NCBI GenBank assembly: GCA_947503765.1
Contig: CANNFA010000011.1
Location: forward strand, 34,319 to 98,318
Reading direction: 5' to 3'
Length of the DNA stretch: 64,000 nucleotides
DNA from: an uncultured Paracoccaceae bacterium
Lineage (GTDB): Bacteria; Pseudomonadota; Alphaproteobacteria; Rhodobacterales; Rhodobacteraceae
Shown in pieces: positions 33,242 through 42,710 of the stretch. The position numbers were made by a program, and so were the translations under genes. The notes below the pieces were generated by a model that worked only from the letters and a program-made list of their open reading frames with translations, did not search any database and was not told the DNA's origin. Each line of letters starts with the position of its first letter. Position 1 is the stretch's first letter.

Positions 33242-33952
33242 TCAGACCTCCGGCGGCGTGGCGCTGTAGTAATGCACCGCGATGCGCAGCGTGCCGCCCG
33301 CGAAATTGCCGCCCGCCGCCGTCAGCAGCAGCGGCGTGTCCGCGTAATAGGTCACCGGCTGCCCGGTGATCCCCGACACCCACGACCCCTGCGCCAGTCC
33401 CAGCCCGCTGCCATAGCGGTCCGGCGCCCCCGCAACCCCCAGATCCCAGCTCGTCAGCCCGCCGCCGAACGCCGTGCGCACCCGCGCCGTCACCGCGAAC
33501 ACCATCGCGTATTGCGGAACGACGGCGGCGGTCGCGGATGTCGCGCCCGGCGCGATCACGTGGTCGAATTCCAGCACCCGGATCGCCGAGACCGCCCGGT
33601 TCGGCGACACCGCGACGCCGCCCTCGGCCCAGCCCTGCCCGTCGAAGATCGCGCCGGCATGCCGGTCCGCGATCCAGCCGCGCCAGCCGGTCTGCGGCTG
33701 CACGAACACCCAGCCGCCATTCGACCAGATCGCCACCTCGCCGCCATGCCCGTCCCAGGCGTTCACCGCGCCCAGCGGCACCGCCCAGCTTTCGCCGTCA
33801 TCGCCCGCATTGGGCGGCGTCGCCGTGTCCACCGATTGCAGTACCAGATGGGTCAGCCCGTCAAGCCGTACCAGCGCCTCGTTCACGGTCACATGTTTCT
33901 GCGCCTGTGCCGGCTGCAACAGCGGCAGGGCAAGCTGCATCGTTTCATCCAT
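33242..33952 (-). CDS. DUF2793 protein, probable GTA tail-fibre/spike component
   Basis: A 236-residue DUF2793 protein (LPLLQPAQAQKHVTVNEALVRLDGL is the family opening; WAVPLGAVNAWDGHGGEVAIWSNGGWVFVQPQTGW follows). In R. capsulatus a DUF2793-type protein is, as I recall, a GTA tail spike/fibre part encoded outside the main cluster. Here the gene overlaps the end of g15 by 8 bases and has AGGAGG upstream, so it is co-transcribed with the tail genes. A receptor-binding role is inferred. Confidence 0.75.
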   Translation of the reverse strand: MDETMQLALPLLQPAQAQKHVTVNEALVRLDGLTHLVLQSVDTATPPNAGDDGESWAVPLGAVNAWDGHGGEVAIWSNGGWVFVQPQTGWRGWIADRHAGAIFDGQGWAEGGVAVSPNRAVSAIRVLEFDHVIAPGATSATAAVVPQYAMVFAVTARVRTAFGGGLTSWDLGVAGAPDRYGSGLGLAQGSWVSGITGQPVTYYADTPLLLTAAGGNFAGGTLRIAVHYYSATPPEV

Positions 33953-36900
33953 TGATCTCGATCCTCCTGAAGGGGCCCGGCCCGAACCGGGCCGAAACCT
34001 GCGCCACGTCGATGAAATAAGTCCCGCTCACCCCGTCGGCGGCGCGCATCGCCGCACTGTAGGCAAAGCGCGCCTCCACGGCGGTCTCCTGCCGCCGCAC
34101 GCTGCCGCCCTGTACCACCCGCACGAGATAGCGTTCGTCCTGCTCGCCCAAGGGCACCTCGGGCGATTGCCAGCTGTCGCCGTCGATCCGGGTGCGGCGG
34201 ACCCATGTCACCAGGTCGGTGCCCCCGCCGCCATCGCCATCGCCGTCCCCGGACGAACCCCGCGCACAGCGCAGATGCACCGGCGCATAGGGCCGCAGCC
34301 CGATCCCGTCCACCGCCTCGACCAGATGCGTGTAGGACGGATCGTCATAGCCGCGCTGCGCCGGGCCGATCCGGTAATGCCGCGCCAGCCCGCGATCCGG
34401 CAGCGCCAGGCCGATCTGCTGCGGCACCCCGTTCAGCAGCACGAAGACGCTGCCCTCCGGCCAGATGTCCGGCATCACCCCGTCGGTCCCCGCCTGCCCG
34501 CGCAGCCGCCCGGTCAGCTCCCAGGTGCGATCCCCGACCAGCGCCGCGCCGGTGAACTGGAACACCTCCCAGTTGCCGGTCGACCCGTCGCCGATCGCCG
34601 CCGCGTTCGCGCCGCCCAGAACCCGCGCCAGGCTGGCCGAGGCCAGCGTGCCCGACACCAGCCGCACCCGCAAAGGCGCGCCCTGATCGATCACCCCCGG
34701 CGCGGCGGCGGGCAGCGCGGTCAGCGTCTCGCCCATCACCGACGCGCCCGCCAGCACCGTGTTCAGCGCATAGCCGTCGTCCCCCGGCGCATGGTAGACC
34801 GCGACCGAGCCCGGCCAGGGCCGCGCCGCCGCCGCGACATGCGGCGCATGGGGCACCTCGTCGCCGCGCAGCAGCGGCAGGTCCATCAGCACCGGCCAGA
34901 CCGGCAGCGGCGGCACGAAGGGGCGCGGGCGCACCGCGACCTCCACCGCGTCGGACGGCTCGTAAAGCTCCGGCTCGACGCGCTGTGCGTCGCATATCTG
35001 GAACGCGCCCGTCTCCACCCGGTCGATCCGAAAATCGCCGCCCGCCGGCAGCCGCACCACGTCGCCCGCGCCGATCCCGGCGCGCGACGGCGGCAGGGAA
35101 AACCGCACCGTGTCGCGCGCCACCCGCGTTTCGGCCAGCCACCGCTCCACGATGCCGCGCGCCTCGATGCGCGACAGCACCAGCGGCAGCTCGGACGCCG
35201 ACACGCTGCGCGTCGCCTCGTCCGGAAACACCGCCTCCTCGGCGCGGGTCTCGTAATCGCCATCCGCCTCGATGAAACTCAGCCGGATACGCCCGGCCAT
35301 GTCGGCCTCGGGCGCGCGGGCCATGACGATGTCGGCCTCCGCCTCGGGCGACACGGCCAGCCTTTCGGCATCGATCCGCGCCCCGGCGATGCCGTCGCGG
35401 CTCTGGAACACGATGGCGCCGCCGCGCTCCACCGTGTCGAACCCGTAGGCCAGCATCAGGGGCTGCAACGCCGCCCGCCCCGAGCCGGCGCCCGTCGCCA
35501 CATAACCGCGCGTCAGCCCGTAGAGGCGGCGCGCATCGCAGGCCGCGATCCCGCTGTCGCGGCACAGCTCGGCCGCGATCCCCGCCAGCGACCGGGCCGA
35601 GGCCCGCCCGTTCAGCCAGTGACCGCGGAAATAGTTGCCTCCGTCGCTCCACACATCCTCGCGTCCCGGAAAGAACGGATAGGGCCGCGCATCCCAGGCC
35701 CAGACATGCGCCCGCGCCATGTCCACCATCGGGCCGCCATAGGCGTCCGAAACCGGGTTGTTGGCCGGATCCGCGTAGTGCGACGTGATCGCCCGCAGGT
35801 ACTGCATCTGCATGAAATCGTCGCGCCGCCCGGTCGAGAAATGCGGCAGCGCCGATTCCGACGATTTCGGGTCCAGGAACTTGTTCGGCTGGTTCGCCCC
35901 TTTGTCGATCGCCGCACAGCCGTATTCGGTGAACCAGAACGGCTTCGATCCCGGCACCCAGGCGCTGGCCGACTGCGTGGGCGAAAAGACATGCGCACCC
36001 AGCAGCACCATGTGCCGGCCCGGCGCGCCGTCCCCCGGCCCCACGCGCAGCGGGCAATCCGCGTCGTCATCGGCCCAGACCACGGAAAACCGGCACTCGA
36101 ACACGCCGCCGCCCAGATCGGCATTGTCCACGCCCGACACGCCATGCGCTCCGCCGCGCACCAGGCTCAGCGCGCCCGGCGCGCCCGCCACCTCCACCGG
36201 ATCGGCGCCGCTGGCCGCCCCGTCGAAGGGCAGCACGATGCGCACCGTCTGCGCGTCGCCAGCCGCGTAATACACCGCGATTTCGTGCAGGACCTCGGGC
36301 GCGGCCTCCAGCCCGGCCGACACCGCCGCCGCATCCGCATCGCCGGCCGTATCGGTCACCCTGGCCGGCGCCCGGAACGCGCCATGCTGCGGACCGGCCC
36401 CCGAGGCGGCTACAACCGCACCATTGACCGCGCCCCAGCCCGCAGGCGCAGCCCCGCCATCGAGCACCTGCCCGCGCAGGCCGCCGACCCGCTCGTAATG
36501 GGCATTCGACCACCAGCCCTTCAGATCCTTGTAGCGCCAGACCCACGGCTCGTCCCAGTCGCCATCGGTGATCGGCGCGCGCTTCTGGTACGCCCGCGCC
36601 TCTTCGTGGGGATAGTACCAGTCGTATCCCTCGCCGCCGGCAATGTTGGCGCGCAGGTAATCGAGGTTGTAGATCGACCCCCAATGCGCATCCGCATGAT
36701 CCGCGCCGTCGCGCCAATCCGACAGCGGCATGTAATTGTCGATCCCGACGAAATCGATATTCGCATCGCCCCAGAGCGGATCGAGATGGAAATACACGTC
36801 CCCCGATCCGTCCTGCGGGTGATAGCCGAAATATTCCGACCAGTCGGCGGCATAGCCGATCTTGCAATCCGGCCCCAGGATCGCGCGCACCTCTGCCGCC

Positions 36901-38378
36901 AGCAGCCGCAGCGCATCGACCGCCGGGAAGCCCTCCACACCCCGGATCTGCGTCAGCCCGCGCATTTCGGAGCCGATGCAGAACGCCTCCACCCCGCCGG
37001 CGGCCGCACACAGATGCGCGTAATGCAGGATGAAGCGGCGGAACGAGAACTCATCCGGCCCCGAATAGGCCACCCCGCCCGCATCCGCGCTGAAATCGCC
37101 CGGCTGCGCCGCCCCGAAGAACGCCGCCACCTCGGCCTCCGCCGCCGCGCTTCTGTCGGGCGATCCCGCCTGCCCCGGCGCCGCCGACAGCGTGATGCGT
37201 CCGCGCCACGGCAGCGCCGGCTGATCCGCCGCCCCGGTCCACGGATCGGCCAGCCCGTTGCCCGCCATCTGCTCCATAAGGATGAACGGATAGAACGTCA
37301 CCGCCTGCCCCGCCGCGCGCAGCGCGCCGATCGCCTCGATCACCGCAGCATCCGCCGGCGTGCCGCCATAGACCGGCCGGCTCTGGGCGTCCTGCGGCAC
37401 CAGCCCGGCCGCATCGCGCGCGATCCCCGACACCCGCCAGGCCATCCCCTCGCCGTCCTGCTCCTTCTGCTCGACCTTGGGCTGCACCGCGCACAGCCCG
37501 CAGCGCAGGTCGCTGCCGAACCACGACACGACCAGCGACGTGGCCCGGCAATTCGGAAGCTCCGCCTCCAGCCCGTTCAGCGATACCAGCAGATCGGGCC
37601 GCCCGGTCGGCGAGGTCACGTTGGCCGGCCGGCTCACCCCCTTGCCCAGCTTGAAATGCACCGGCGTGGTGGCCAGCGCGTATTCGCCGGTGCCGGGGAT
37701 CATCGCCACCGCCTGCACCGCGCGGGCCGGGTCCGGCTCGACCCCCGCCAGATCCTCCGGCGCGGGGCGGAACACCTCGAAATTGAGCTGCGGCACCCGG
37801 TTGCCGAACTGCCCGAGATCCAGATCCTCCAGCACCACATAGGCCGTGCCGCGATAGGCCGGCGCCTGGCCCGCCCCCTCCACCGCCTCGATCCTGGGGT
37901 CGGGCATCTGCGCCTCGGTGCCGTGATAAACGCGCATGTCCAGATCGTCCCAGGCCATTTCCTGCCCGTCCGCCCAGACCCGCCCGACGCCGGAAATCTC
38001 GCCCCGGCACAGCGCGATGGCCAGGCTCACGCTGTAGGAATAATCCTTGACCTTCGGCTTTGGCGGCCCGCCCTTGCCGCCGCCCGTGGTGGTCACGCTT
38101 TCCTTGAACCGCGTCGCCCAGATCACCTGCCCGGCGACGCGCGCGCGGCCGTGCAGATGCGCCACCGGCGCGCCCTCGCTGGCCCCGGTCAGGCGGAACC
38201 GGTCCACCTTGCCGCGCTCCACCGGGTCTGAATTCTGGCCCAGCAGCTTCTGGTCGATCACCCGCCCGATGGTCGCGCCGATCGCGCGGCCCAGGACCGC
38301 GGTGGACAGGCCCAGGATGCTGCCGCCGATCGCCTGGCCCGCTGCAAGCCCGGCCGCCGACAAGACGATTGTTGCCAT
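33945..38378 (-). CDS. GTA g15 baseplate/host-specificity ('megatron') protein
   Basis: A 1477-residue tail-tip protein, the largest in the window. The N-terminus is glycine-rich and hydrophobic (AGLAAGQAIGGSILGLSTAVLGRAIGATIG). The GTA TIM-barrel-like domain occupies roughly residues 430-730 (GSEMRGLTQIRG, WSEYFGYHPQDGSGDVYFHLDPLWGD). Phage tail-tip domains and beta-rich C-terminal modules follow. In RcGTA this protein forms the tip that contacts and penetrates recipient cells. It lies 3 bases after the peptidase gene. Confidence 0.92.
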   Translation of the reverse strand: MATIVLSAAGLAAGQAIGGSILGLSTAVLGRAIGATIGRVIDQKLLGQNSDPVERGKVDRFRLTGASEGAPVAHLHGRARVAGQVIWATRFKESVTTTGGGKGGPPKPKVKDYSYSVSLAIALCRGEISGVGRVWADGQEMAWDDLDMRVYHGTEAQMPDPRIEAVEGAGQAPAYRGTAYVVLEDLDLGQFGNRVPQLNFEVFRPAPEDLAGVEPDPARAVQAVAMIPGTGEYALATTPVHFKLGKGVSRPANVTSPTGRPDLLVSLNGLEAELPNCRATSLVVSWFGSDLRCGLCAVQPKVEQKEQDGEGMAWRVSGIARDAAGLVPQDAQSRPVYGGTPADAAVIEAIGALRAAGQAVTFYPFILMEQMAGNGLADPWTGAADQPALPWRGRITLSAAPGQAGSPDRSAAAEAEVAAFFGAAQPGDFSADAGGVAYSGPDEFSFRRFILHYAHLCAAAGGVEAFCIGSEMRGLTQIRGVEGFPAVDALRLLAAEVRAILGPDCKIGYAADWSEYFGYHPQDGSGDVYFHLDPLWGDANIDFVGIDNYMPLSDWRDGADHADAHWGSIYNLDYLRANIAGGEGYDWYYPHEEARAYQKRAPITDGDWDEPWVWRYKDLKGWWSNAHYERVGGLRGQVLDGGAAPAGWGAVNGAVVAASGAGPQHGAFRAPARVTDTAGDADAAAVSAGLEAAPEVLHEIAVYYAAGDAQTVRIVLPFDGAASGADPVEVAGAPGALSLVRGGAHGVSGVDNADLGGGVFECRFSVVWADDDADCPLRVGPGDGAPGRHMVLLGAHVFSPTQSASAWVPGSKPFWFTEYGCAAIDKGANQPNKFLDPKSSESALPHFSTGRRDDFMQMQYLRAITSHYADPANNPVSDAYGGPMVDMARAHVWAWDARPYPFFPGREDVWSDGGNYFRGHWLNGRASARSLAGIAAELCRDSGIAACDARRLYGLTRGYVATGAGSGRAALQPLMLAYGFDTVERGGAIVFQSRDGIAGARIDAERLAVSPEAEADIVMARAPEADMAGRIRLSFIEADGDYETRAEEAVFPDEATRSVSASELPLVLSRIEARGIVERWLAETRVARDTVRFSLPPSRAGIGAGDVVRLPAGGDFRIDRVETGAFQICDAQRVEPELYEPSDAVEVAVRPRPFVPPLPVWPVLMDLPLLRGDEVPHAPHVAAAARPWPGSVAVYHAPGDDGYALNTVLAGASVMGETLTALPAAAPGVIDQGAPLRVRLVSGTLASASLARVLGGANAAAIGDGSTGNWEVFQFTGAALVGDRTWELTGRLRGQAGTDGVMPDIWPEGSVFVLLNGVPQQIGLALPDRGLARHYRIGPAQRGYDDPSYTHLVEAVDGIGLRPYAPVHLRCARGSSGDGDGDGGGGTDLVTWVRRTRIDGDSWQSPEVPLGEQDERYLVRVVQGGSVRRQETAVEARFAYSAAMRAADGVSGTYFIDVAQVSARFGPGPFRRIEING

Positions 38379-38381
38379 GCC

Positions 38382-38816
38382 TCAGTTCCTTTCCGGAAAT
38401 CGAAACCGCGCCACGATCCGCCGCTCCCACGGCGCCGTCAGCGGGCTTTCCACGACGCCATGCCCCGAATAGGCATGAACGAAGGTCGGCAGATCGCCGG
38501 CCTCACCCTGTATCCCAAGGTGTTTGGCGATGCCGCCCTCCCGCATCCGGAACAGCAGCACATCGCCCGGCGCCACATCGGCGCGACCCTTTTCCGCCAT
38601 GTGCCGCGCCGCCGCCCGCCACAGCCGTTCGCGGCGGGCAGGCTCGGACCAGTCGGGCGTGTAGGGCGGCACCGCCTCCGGCTCCGCGCCGTTGAGCTCG
38701 CGCCACACGCCCCGGATCAGACCCAGGCAATCGCAGCCCGCGCCCCGCGTCGCCGCCTGGTGGACATAGGGCGTCCCGATCCAGCCGCGCGCCGCCGCCA
38801 GCACCGCCGCGCTCAC
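38382..38816 (-). CDS. GTA g14 NlpC/P60-type cell-wall peptidase
   Basis: A 144-residue cysteine peptidase. The catalytic Cys lies in GAGCDCLGLIRGVWRE, and the His candidate lies in GGIAKHLGIQG. VAPGDVLLFRM is a typical NlpC/P60 strand. In RcGTA the tail-tip peptidase g14 opens recipient peptidoglycan during DNA entry. It overlaps g13 by four bases. Confidence 0.9.
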   Translation of the reverse strand: MSAAVLAAARGWIGTPYVHQAATRGAGCDCLGLIRGVWRELNGAEPEAVPPYTPDWSEPARRERLWRAAARHMAEKGRADVAPGDVLLFRMREGGIAKHLGIQGEAGDLPTFVHAYSGHGVVESPLTAPWERRIVARFRFPERN

Positions 38817-39700
38817 CGCTCCAGGCTCCCGCCGTCATTGGCCGTGTCCGAGGCCGGATAGCTCATCAGCCAATCTTCGCCCGGCACATGAGGAAAGCCG
38901 CGAAAGTTGTTGAAGTTGCCGAACTTCAACCGGCATGTCTCGGCCCGCTTGTCGCATCCCGCCTCCAGCCGGATCCGGTCGCCCGTCTCGATCGCGGCCC
39001 CCAGCGCCTCCCATGTCTCGACCCGCCGCCCATCGCCGCGCAGCCGGTCGTTCTTGATCAGCGCGACCAGCCCCTCGGCCGGCCCGCTCAGCACAAGCAG
39101 CCGCCCCTTCTCGAACCAGCGGTCGTCGAACCCGGCCAGATCGGCAAAGCCGAACAGCTTGCGGTCCTCCACGCGCTCCACCGCAACCTCGGCCGAATAG
39201 CCTGCCTGCCCCAGGTCGAACCGGCATTCGCCGTCGCCCAGCACCGCCGAGCACGGCGCCTGATAGACCCTGCCCAGCGGCTGGTTCAGCCCCTCGGCCA
39301 GGCTGCGCAGCTCGGCCCGGAACGCGCCCGCCCCGCGCGTCACCTCGCCCAGGCTGCCGCGAAACAGCAGCCTGCGCTGATCCGGCGCGCGCCAGTTCAC
39401 CAGCCACGCCGTCACCTCGGCGCCATCGAACCGCCCGGCCAGGATATCCGCCTCGCCGATGGCCGCGTCGCTCAGGACGCCCACCGCTTCGGAACTGTCG
39501 ACCGCCAGCCCGGTGCCGGCCTGGATCGCGGCGGCCGACATGCCGCTGTCGGGCCGGAACGTGTGCCCACCAAAGGCAAGCGGCCGGTCATGGTCGGTAA
39601 AGCCGAACGCCGCCCCGTCGCGCCGCACCACCGCCCAGCAGCGGCACAGCGTCGTCGCGCCGCCGTCCAGATGCGCCTGCAAATCCGCCGGAACCGCCAT
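38813..39700 (-). CDS. GTA g13 hub protein (DUF2163)
   Basis: A 295-residue baseplate-hub protein of the DUF2163/BR0599 family. Four cysteines in two pairs are visible: PCSAVLGDGEC and GCDKRAETC, ahead of the conserved FGNFNNFRGFPHVPGEDWL near the C-terminus. An iron-sulfur cluster has been reported for the RcGTA hub, and these cysteines are the likely ligands. It overlaps g12 by one base and g14 by four. Confidence 0.9.
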   Translation of the reverse strand: MAVPADLQAHLDGGATTLCRCWAVVRRDGAAFGFTDHDRPLAFGGHTFRPDSGMSAAAIQAGTGLAVDSSEAVGVLSDAAIGEADILAGRFDGAEVTAWLVNWRAPDQRRLLFRGSLGEVTRGAGAFRAELRSLAEGLNQPLGRVYQAPCSAVLGDGECRFDLGQAGYSAEVAVERVEDRKLFGFADLAGFDDRWFEKGRLLVLSGPAEGLVALIKNDRLRGDGRRVETWEALGAAIETGDRIRLEAGCDKRAETCRLKFGNFNNFRGFPHVPGEDWLMSYPASDTANDGGSLER

Positions 39701-40332
39701 CAGACCCGAACCTCCACGATCGGCACGCTGGGCACGTCGCCGGCCTTGAAACTGGCCACCGACACCTGGATACGGTCGGTATCGAACCGCACCGGCACGT
39801 CGAACTCGAAGCCCGCATAGACGATGGCATCGCGGTCCGGCGGGGTCTCGAAGGTGACGATTCCGGTCGCCGTATCGACCTCGAAATCCACGCCCTCGGC
39901 CAGCTGCGCGCGCTGCACGCCCACGCGCACGCTGCCCGCCAGCGGCTTGGTCACCGGTCGCACGTAATCCTGCGCGCCGCTGCGATAGGTCTTGCTCAGC
40001 GGAAACGTGCGGCGCACCCCGTCGCCGACCCCGATCGCCTGGTCCTCGAAGGCCGGATCGGCCAGCGAGGCGCAGGATTTGTAATCGGCCCAGTCCTTCC
40101 AGCGGAACCCGTAGAGCTGCCCCTGCCGCGCCTCGAAGAACGCGATCAGCGTCTCGATATCGTCGAGCGAGCGCATCGCGATCCCCGCATCATAGCGCCG
40201 CCGCGCATGTGCCCAGGGCGAATTGCGCTCCTCGAAGCCGTTGGCGAGCGTGACGATCTCGGTGCGCCGCTCGGGGCCCCCGACCGAGCCGAAGCTCAGA
40301 CTGGCAGGAAACCGTACCTCGTGAAAATCCAT
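39700..40332 (-). CDS. GTA g12 distal tail protein (DUF2460)
   Basis: A 210-residue distal tail protein. FHEVRFPASLSFGSVGGPERRTEIVTLANGFEERNSPWAHARRRYDAG is the DUF2460 signature, and FFEARQGQLYGFRWKDWADYKS follows. It joins the tail tube to the hub. It lies between the tape-measure and hub genes. Confidence 0.92.
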   Translation of the reverse strand: MDFHEVRFPASLSFGSVGGPERRTEIVTLANGFEERNSPWAHARRRYDAGIAMRSLDDIETLIAFFEARQGQLYGFRWKDWADYKSCASLADPAFEDQAIGVGDGVRRTFPLSKTYRSGAQDYVRPVTKPLAGSVRVGVQRAQLAEGVDFEVDTATGIVTFETPPDRDAIVYAGFEFDVPVRFDTDRIQVSVASFKAGDVPSVPIVEVRV

Positions 40333-40343
40333 CCGTTCTCTCC

Positions 40344-41000
40344 TCAGCGGTTGCGCTGCCCGCGCGCCAGCGCCCGGCCCATCTGCGCGGCGATCTGGCT
40401 CTGGCTGCGGCGGAAGCTCTCCACATCGGGCGTCTGGATGTTCATCACCACGCTGACGGGCCGCCCGCCGCCGCCCGCCCGAACACCCAGACGCCCATCG
40501 GCGCCGCGGGCCAGCGGCATGATCGCCTCCGGTCCCGCTTCGCCCATCAACCCCGTTCCGCCGCCGCGCATCGGAAAGGTCACCGGCCCCTTCACCACGC
40601 CCCCCGTGGCGAAGGGCACCACCCGCCCTTGGGTGAACGCGCCGCCCTTCTCGAACGGCATGACCCCCTGGATCAGCCCCTCGAGCCCCTGCGCCAAGAG
40701 CCCGCCGAAATGGCTGGTGACGGGCCGTATCGCGGCGTTGTAGGCGGCATCCACCATCGATTGCGCCACGCCCTTCAGCGCCTCCGACAGCTTCATCCCG
40801 TCAAAGATCAGCCCGTCGAACGCCTTGCGCAGCCCGCGGCTGATCCCGCCCGACAGCACCCGCACCTCGCGGCCCGTATCGGCGATGGTCGCGCCCATTC
40901 CGCGCAATTCACCGTCAAAGGCCGCCGCCACCGCGGCCGCGCCGCCCAGCGATTGCTCCAGCGCCTCGATCTGTCCGTCCAGCGCGTCAATCTCGTCCAT
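40344..41000 (-). CDS. GTA g11 short tape-measure protein
   Basis: A 218-residue protein, very short for a tape measure, as in RcGTA, whose tail is also short. The N-terminal coiled-coil region (IDALDGQIEALEQSLGG) is followed by an amphipathic helical part and the tape-measure C-terminal motif FEKGGAFTQGRVVPFATGGVV with GEAGPEAIMPL. GGAGG lies before the ATG at 41000, which is inside the end of g10.1 (14-base overlap). Confidence 0.9.
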   Translation of the reverse strand: MDEIDALDGQIEALEQSLGGAAAVAAAFDGELRGMGATIADTGREVRVLSGGISRGLRKAFDGLIFDGMKLSEALKGVAQSMVDAAYNAAIRPVTSHFGGLLAQGLEGLIQGVMPFEKGGAFTQGRVVPFATGGVVKGPVTFPMRGGGTGLMGEAGPEAIMPLARGADGRLGVRAGGGGRPVSVVMNIQTPDVESFRRSQSQIAAQMGRALARGQRNR

Positions 41001-41193
41001 CGGTTCCTCCATTCGCGTCGGGGAAAGCACGGGCCAGCTCTTCCAGCCTCGCGCGGCCCAGCGGCGCGGCCCCCGCGCCGCCGCCCAGCAGCAGCACCAG
41101 CTCCGCCGGTGTCAGCGCCCAGAATTCATGCGGCCGTAGGCCCAGCCCGCGCAGTCCCGCCTGCATCAGCAGCGGCCAGTCGACCCCGCTCAC
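40987..41193 (-). CDS. GTA g10.1 small tail-assembly protein
   Basis: A 68-residue protein starting with GTG inside the TGA stop of g10 (GTGA overlap). It reads M-S-G-V-D-W-P-L-L and then QAGLRGLGLRPHEFWALTPAEL, the usual opening of the tail-assembly-chaperone-like protein at this position in GTA clusters. Chaperoning the tape measure is inferred from phage analogy. Confidence 0.82.
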   Translation of the reverse strand: MSGVDWPLLMQAGLRGLGLRPHEFWALTPAELVLLLGGGAGAAPLGRARLEELARAFPDANGGTDGRD

Positions 41194-41513
41194 GCCCCGC
41201 CTTCGGGCAGGGCAAAGGCGCGCGCCAGCAGCTGCCCCGCCGCCTTCGCCGCGCCGACCGGCCCGCCCTCGATCTCGGCCGACAGCAGGTCGGCCACCTC
41301 GCCGCGCCAGCCGCCGCCGCGCAGCCCCGCCACGATCAGCGCCAGCACGTCGCGGGTGGAAAACCGGCCCTGCTCGAACCGCTCGATCATCGCCACCAGC
41401 GTGTCCGCCTTCAGCCCGGCCTCCAGTTCCGCCAGCGCGCCCAGCGTCAGCTTCAGCGCATGGCGCTCGCCGCCCACGACAAGCGCCACCTCTCCGGTCC
41501 ACGGGTTCGCCAT
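41190..41513 (-). CDS. GTA g10 tail protein (assembly-chaperone-like)
   Basis: A 107-residue protein beginning MANPWTGEVALVVGGERHALKLTLGALAELEAGL, typical of GTA gp10/tail-assembly proteins between the major tail protein and the tape measure. It probably acts as a chaperone for the tape measure, the g10/g10.1 pair being analogous to the G/GT products of lambda, though there is no sign of a frameshift here. It starts 3 bases after the g9 stop. Confidence 0.85.
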   Translation of the reverse strand: MANPWTGEVALVVGGERHALKLTLGALAELEAGLKADTLVAMIERFEQGRFSTRDVLALIVAGLRGGGWRGEVADLLSAEIEGGPVGAAKAAGQLLARAFALPEGGA

Positions 41514-41516
41514 GGC

Positions 41517-41930
41517 TCAAAGCGCCGTGAACGACAGCGCGCCGGCAGAGGCGAGCGACAGCTCGTAGGTCGCCTCGCCGTCATGGCTGCCGCCATATTC
41601 GATCGAGGTGACCTGGAACGGCCCCTCCACCACGCCGAAATCGGGGATGATGACCTGAAAGGCCGGGGTTTCGGCGTCAAAGAAGATCTGCCGCGCGCGC
41701 TCATCCGTGCCCGCGTCGCGGAAAATCCCCGAACCCGAGATCGCGGCCGACTTGACCCCGGCCCCGCCCAGCAATTCACGCCAGCCACCCTGGCTTTCCA
41801 GGCTGGTGACATCGACGCTTTCGGTGTTGAACGAAATCCGCGTGGCGCGCAGCCCCGCGATGGTCTCGAACAGACCGGCCCCGGTCATGTCGAGCTTGAT
41901 GAGTAGATCCTTGCCGTTCTGGGCAGCCAT
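41517..41930 (-). CDS. GTA g9 major tail (tube) protein
   Basis: A 137-residue tail-tube protein: NGKDLLIKLDMTGAGLFETIAGLRATRISFNTESVDVTSLES opens it, and FQVTSIEYGGSHDGEATYELSLASAG closes it, both as in phage TP901-1-type tube proteins. I use the ATG at 41930, which has GGAG 8 bases upstream; a GTG at 41939 is also in frame. Confidence 0.92.
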   Translation of the reverse strand: MAAQNGKDLLIKLDMTGAGLFETIAGLRATRISFNTESVDVTSLESQGGWRELLGGAGVKSAAISGSGIFRDAGTDERARQIFFDAETPAFQVIIPDFGVVEGPFQVTSIEYGGSHDGEATYELSLASAGALSFTAL

Positions 41931-41958
41931 ATCCGTCACTCCAGCTTCTTGTGCAAAA

Positions 41959-42369
41959 TCAGTCGTCCTCGGTGCGGGCGCGGAACCGCAGGTCGATGCG
42001 CCGCCCCGTGCCGCGCCGCTCGGCGCGCGCGCTTGCCCGCAGAAAGGTCAGCGACACCAGCCGCCCGCGCTCCAGCGCCAGCGGCGCGTCCACCAGCGCG
42101 TCCGACACCGCCGCCGCCGCGGCCTTGGCCGCCAGGAACCCGGCGCCGCCGCTTACCACGCTCACCGTGAAATCGTGCCGCGCGCCGCGCGCGGTGCCGT
42201 CGCCGCGCTCGCGCACATCCTCCGCGCCCAGCAGCACGGCAAGACCCGGCACCGGTCCCGGCGGCAGCGCATCATGGACGGCCCCGCCCGTCAGCGCGCC
42301 CAGCGCGGGATCCGCGCCCAGCCGCTCGAACACCGCCTTCTGCAAGGCGGCCGCAACCGCGTAACTCAT
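41959..42369 (-). CDS. GTA g8 tail-completion protein (DUF3168)
   Basis: A 136-residue DUF3168 protein (MSYAVAAALQKAVFERLGADPALGALTGG ... FTVSVVSGGAGFLAAKAAAAAVSDAL). Such proteins terminate the tail tube at the neck. The ATG overlaps the g7 stop by four bases. Confidence 0.9.
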   Translation of the reverse strand: MSYAVAAALQKAVFERLGADPALGALTGGAVHDALPPGPVPGLAVLLGAEDVRERGDGTARGARHDFTVSVVSGGAGFLAAKAAAAAVSDALVDAPLALERGRLVSLTFLRASARAERRGTGRRIDLRFRARTEDD

Positions 42370-42710
42370 GCCGGAACCTCCTCTTCGCGGGCGAAACAGG
42401 TCAGGTAGCGCCCCGCACCATCCGCCTCCGCCACCGCCAGCACGCTGAACACCCGGCCGCCGCCGCGCAGCCGCTGGCCCGCCGCCGGCCGCCGGTTCGA
42501 CCGCGCCGGCGCCGCGCGCAGCGTGATCCGCCAGGGCACCATGGCCACCGGCACGCCCGCGCTCGCCGCCTCGCGGCCCGTGCCCGCGTCGATCGCCGCC
42601 CAGACCTCGCCCAGCGCCTGCCACGAGACGGCGAATCCGCCCGCCCCGTCCGGCACGTGCACGGGCGCCTCCAGCACCAGCCGGCAGGTCGGTTTCGGCC
42701 GGCGCCTCAT
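42366..42710 (-). CDS. GTA g7 head-closure/stopper protein
   Basis: A 114-residue protein of the phage head-closure (SPP1 gp16-like) family: LVLEAPVHVPDGAGGFAVSWQALGEVWAAI, then VPWRITLRAAP and GQRLRGGGRVFSVLAVAEAD. It would seal the packaged head and bind the tail. It overlaps g6 and g8 by four bases each. Confidence 0.9.
   Translation of the reverse strand: MRRRPKPTCRLVLEAPVHVPDGAGGFAVSWQALGEVWAAIDAGTGREAASAGVPVAMVPWRITLRAAPARSNRRPAAGQRLRGGGRVFSVLAVAEADGAGRYLTCFAREEEVPA

Noticed and set aside
33474..38231. A 1585-codon open frame on the plus strand
   Set aside because: It lies opposite the g15 gene; its composition (His/Arg/Pro-rich, no domains) is the usual antisense shadow of high-GC coding DNA.
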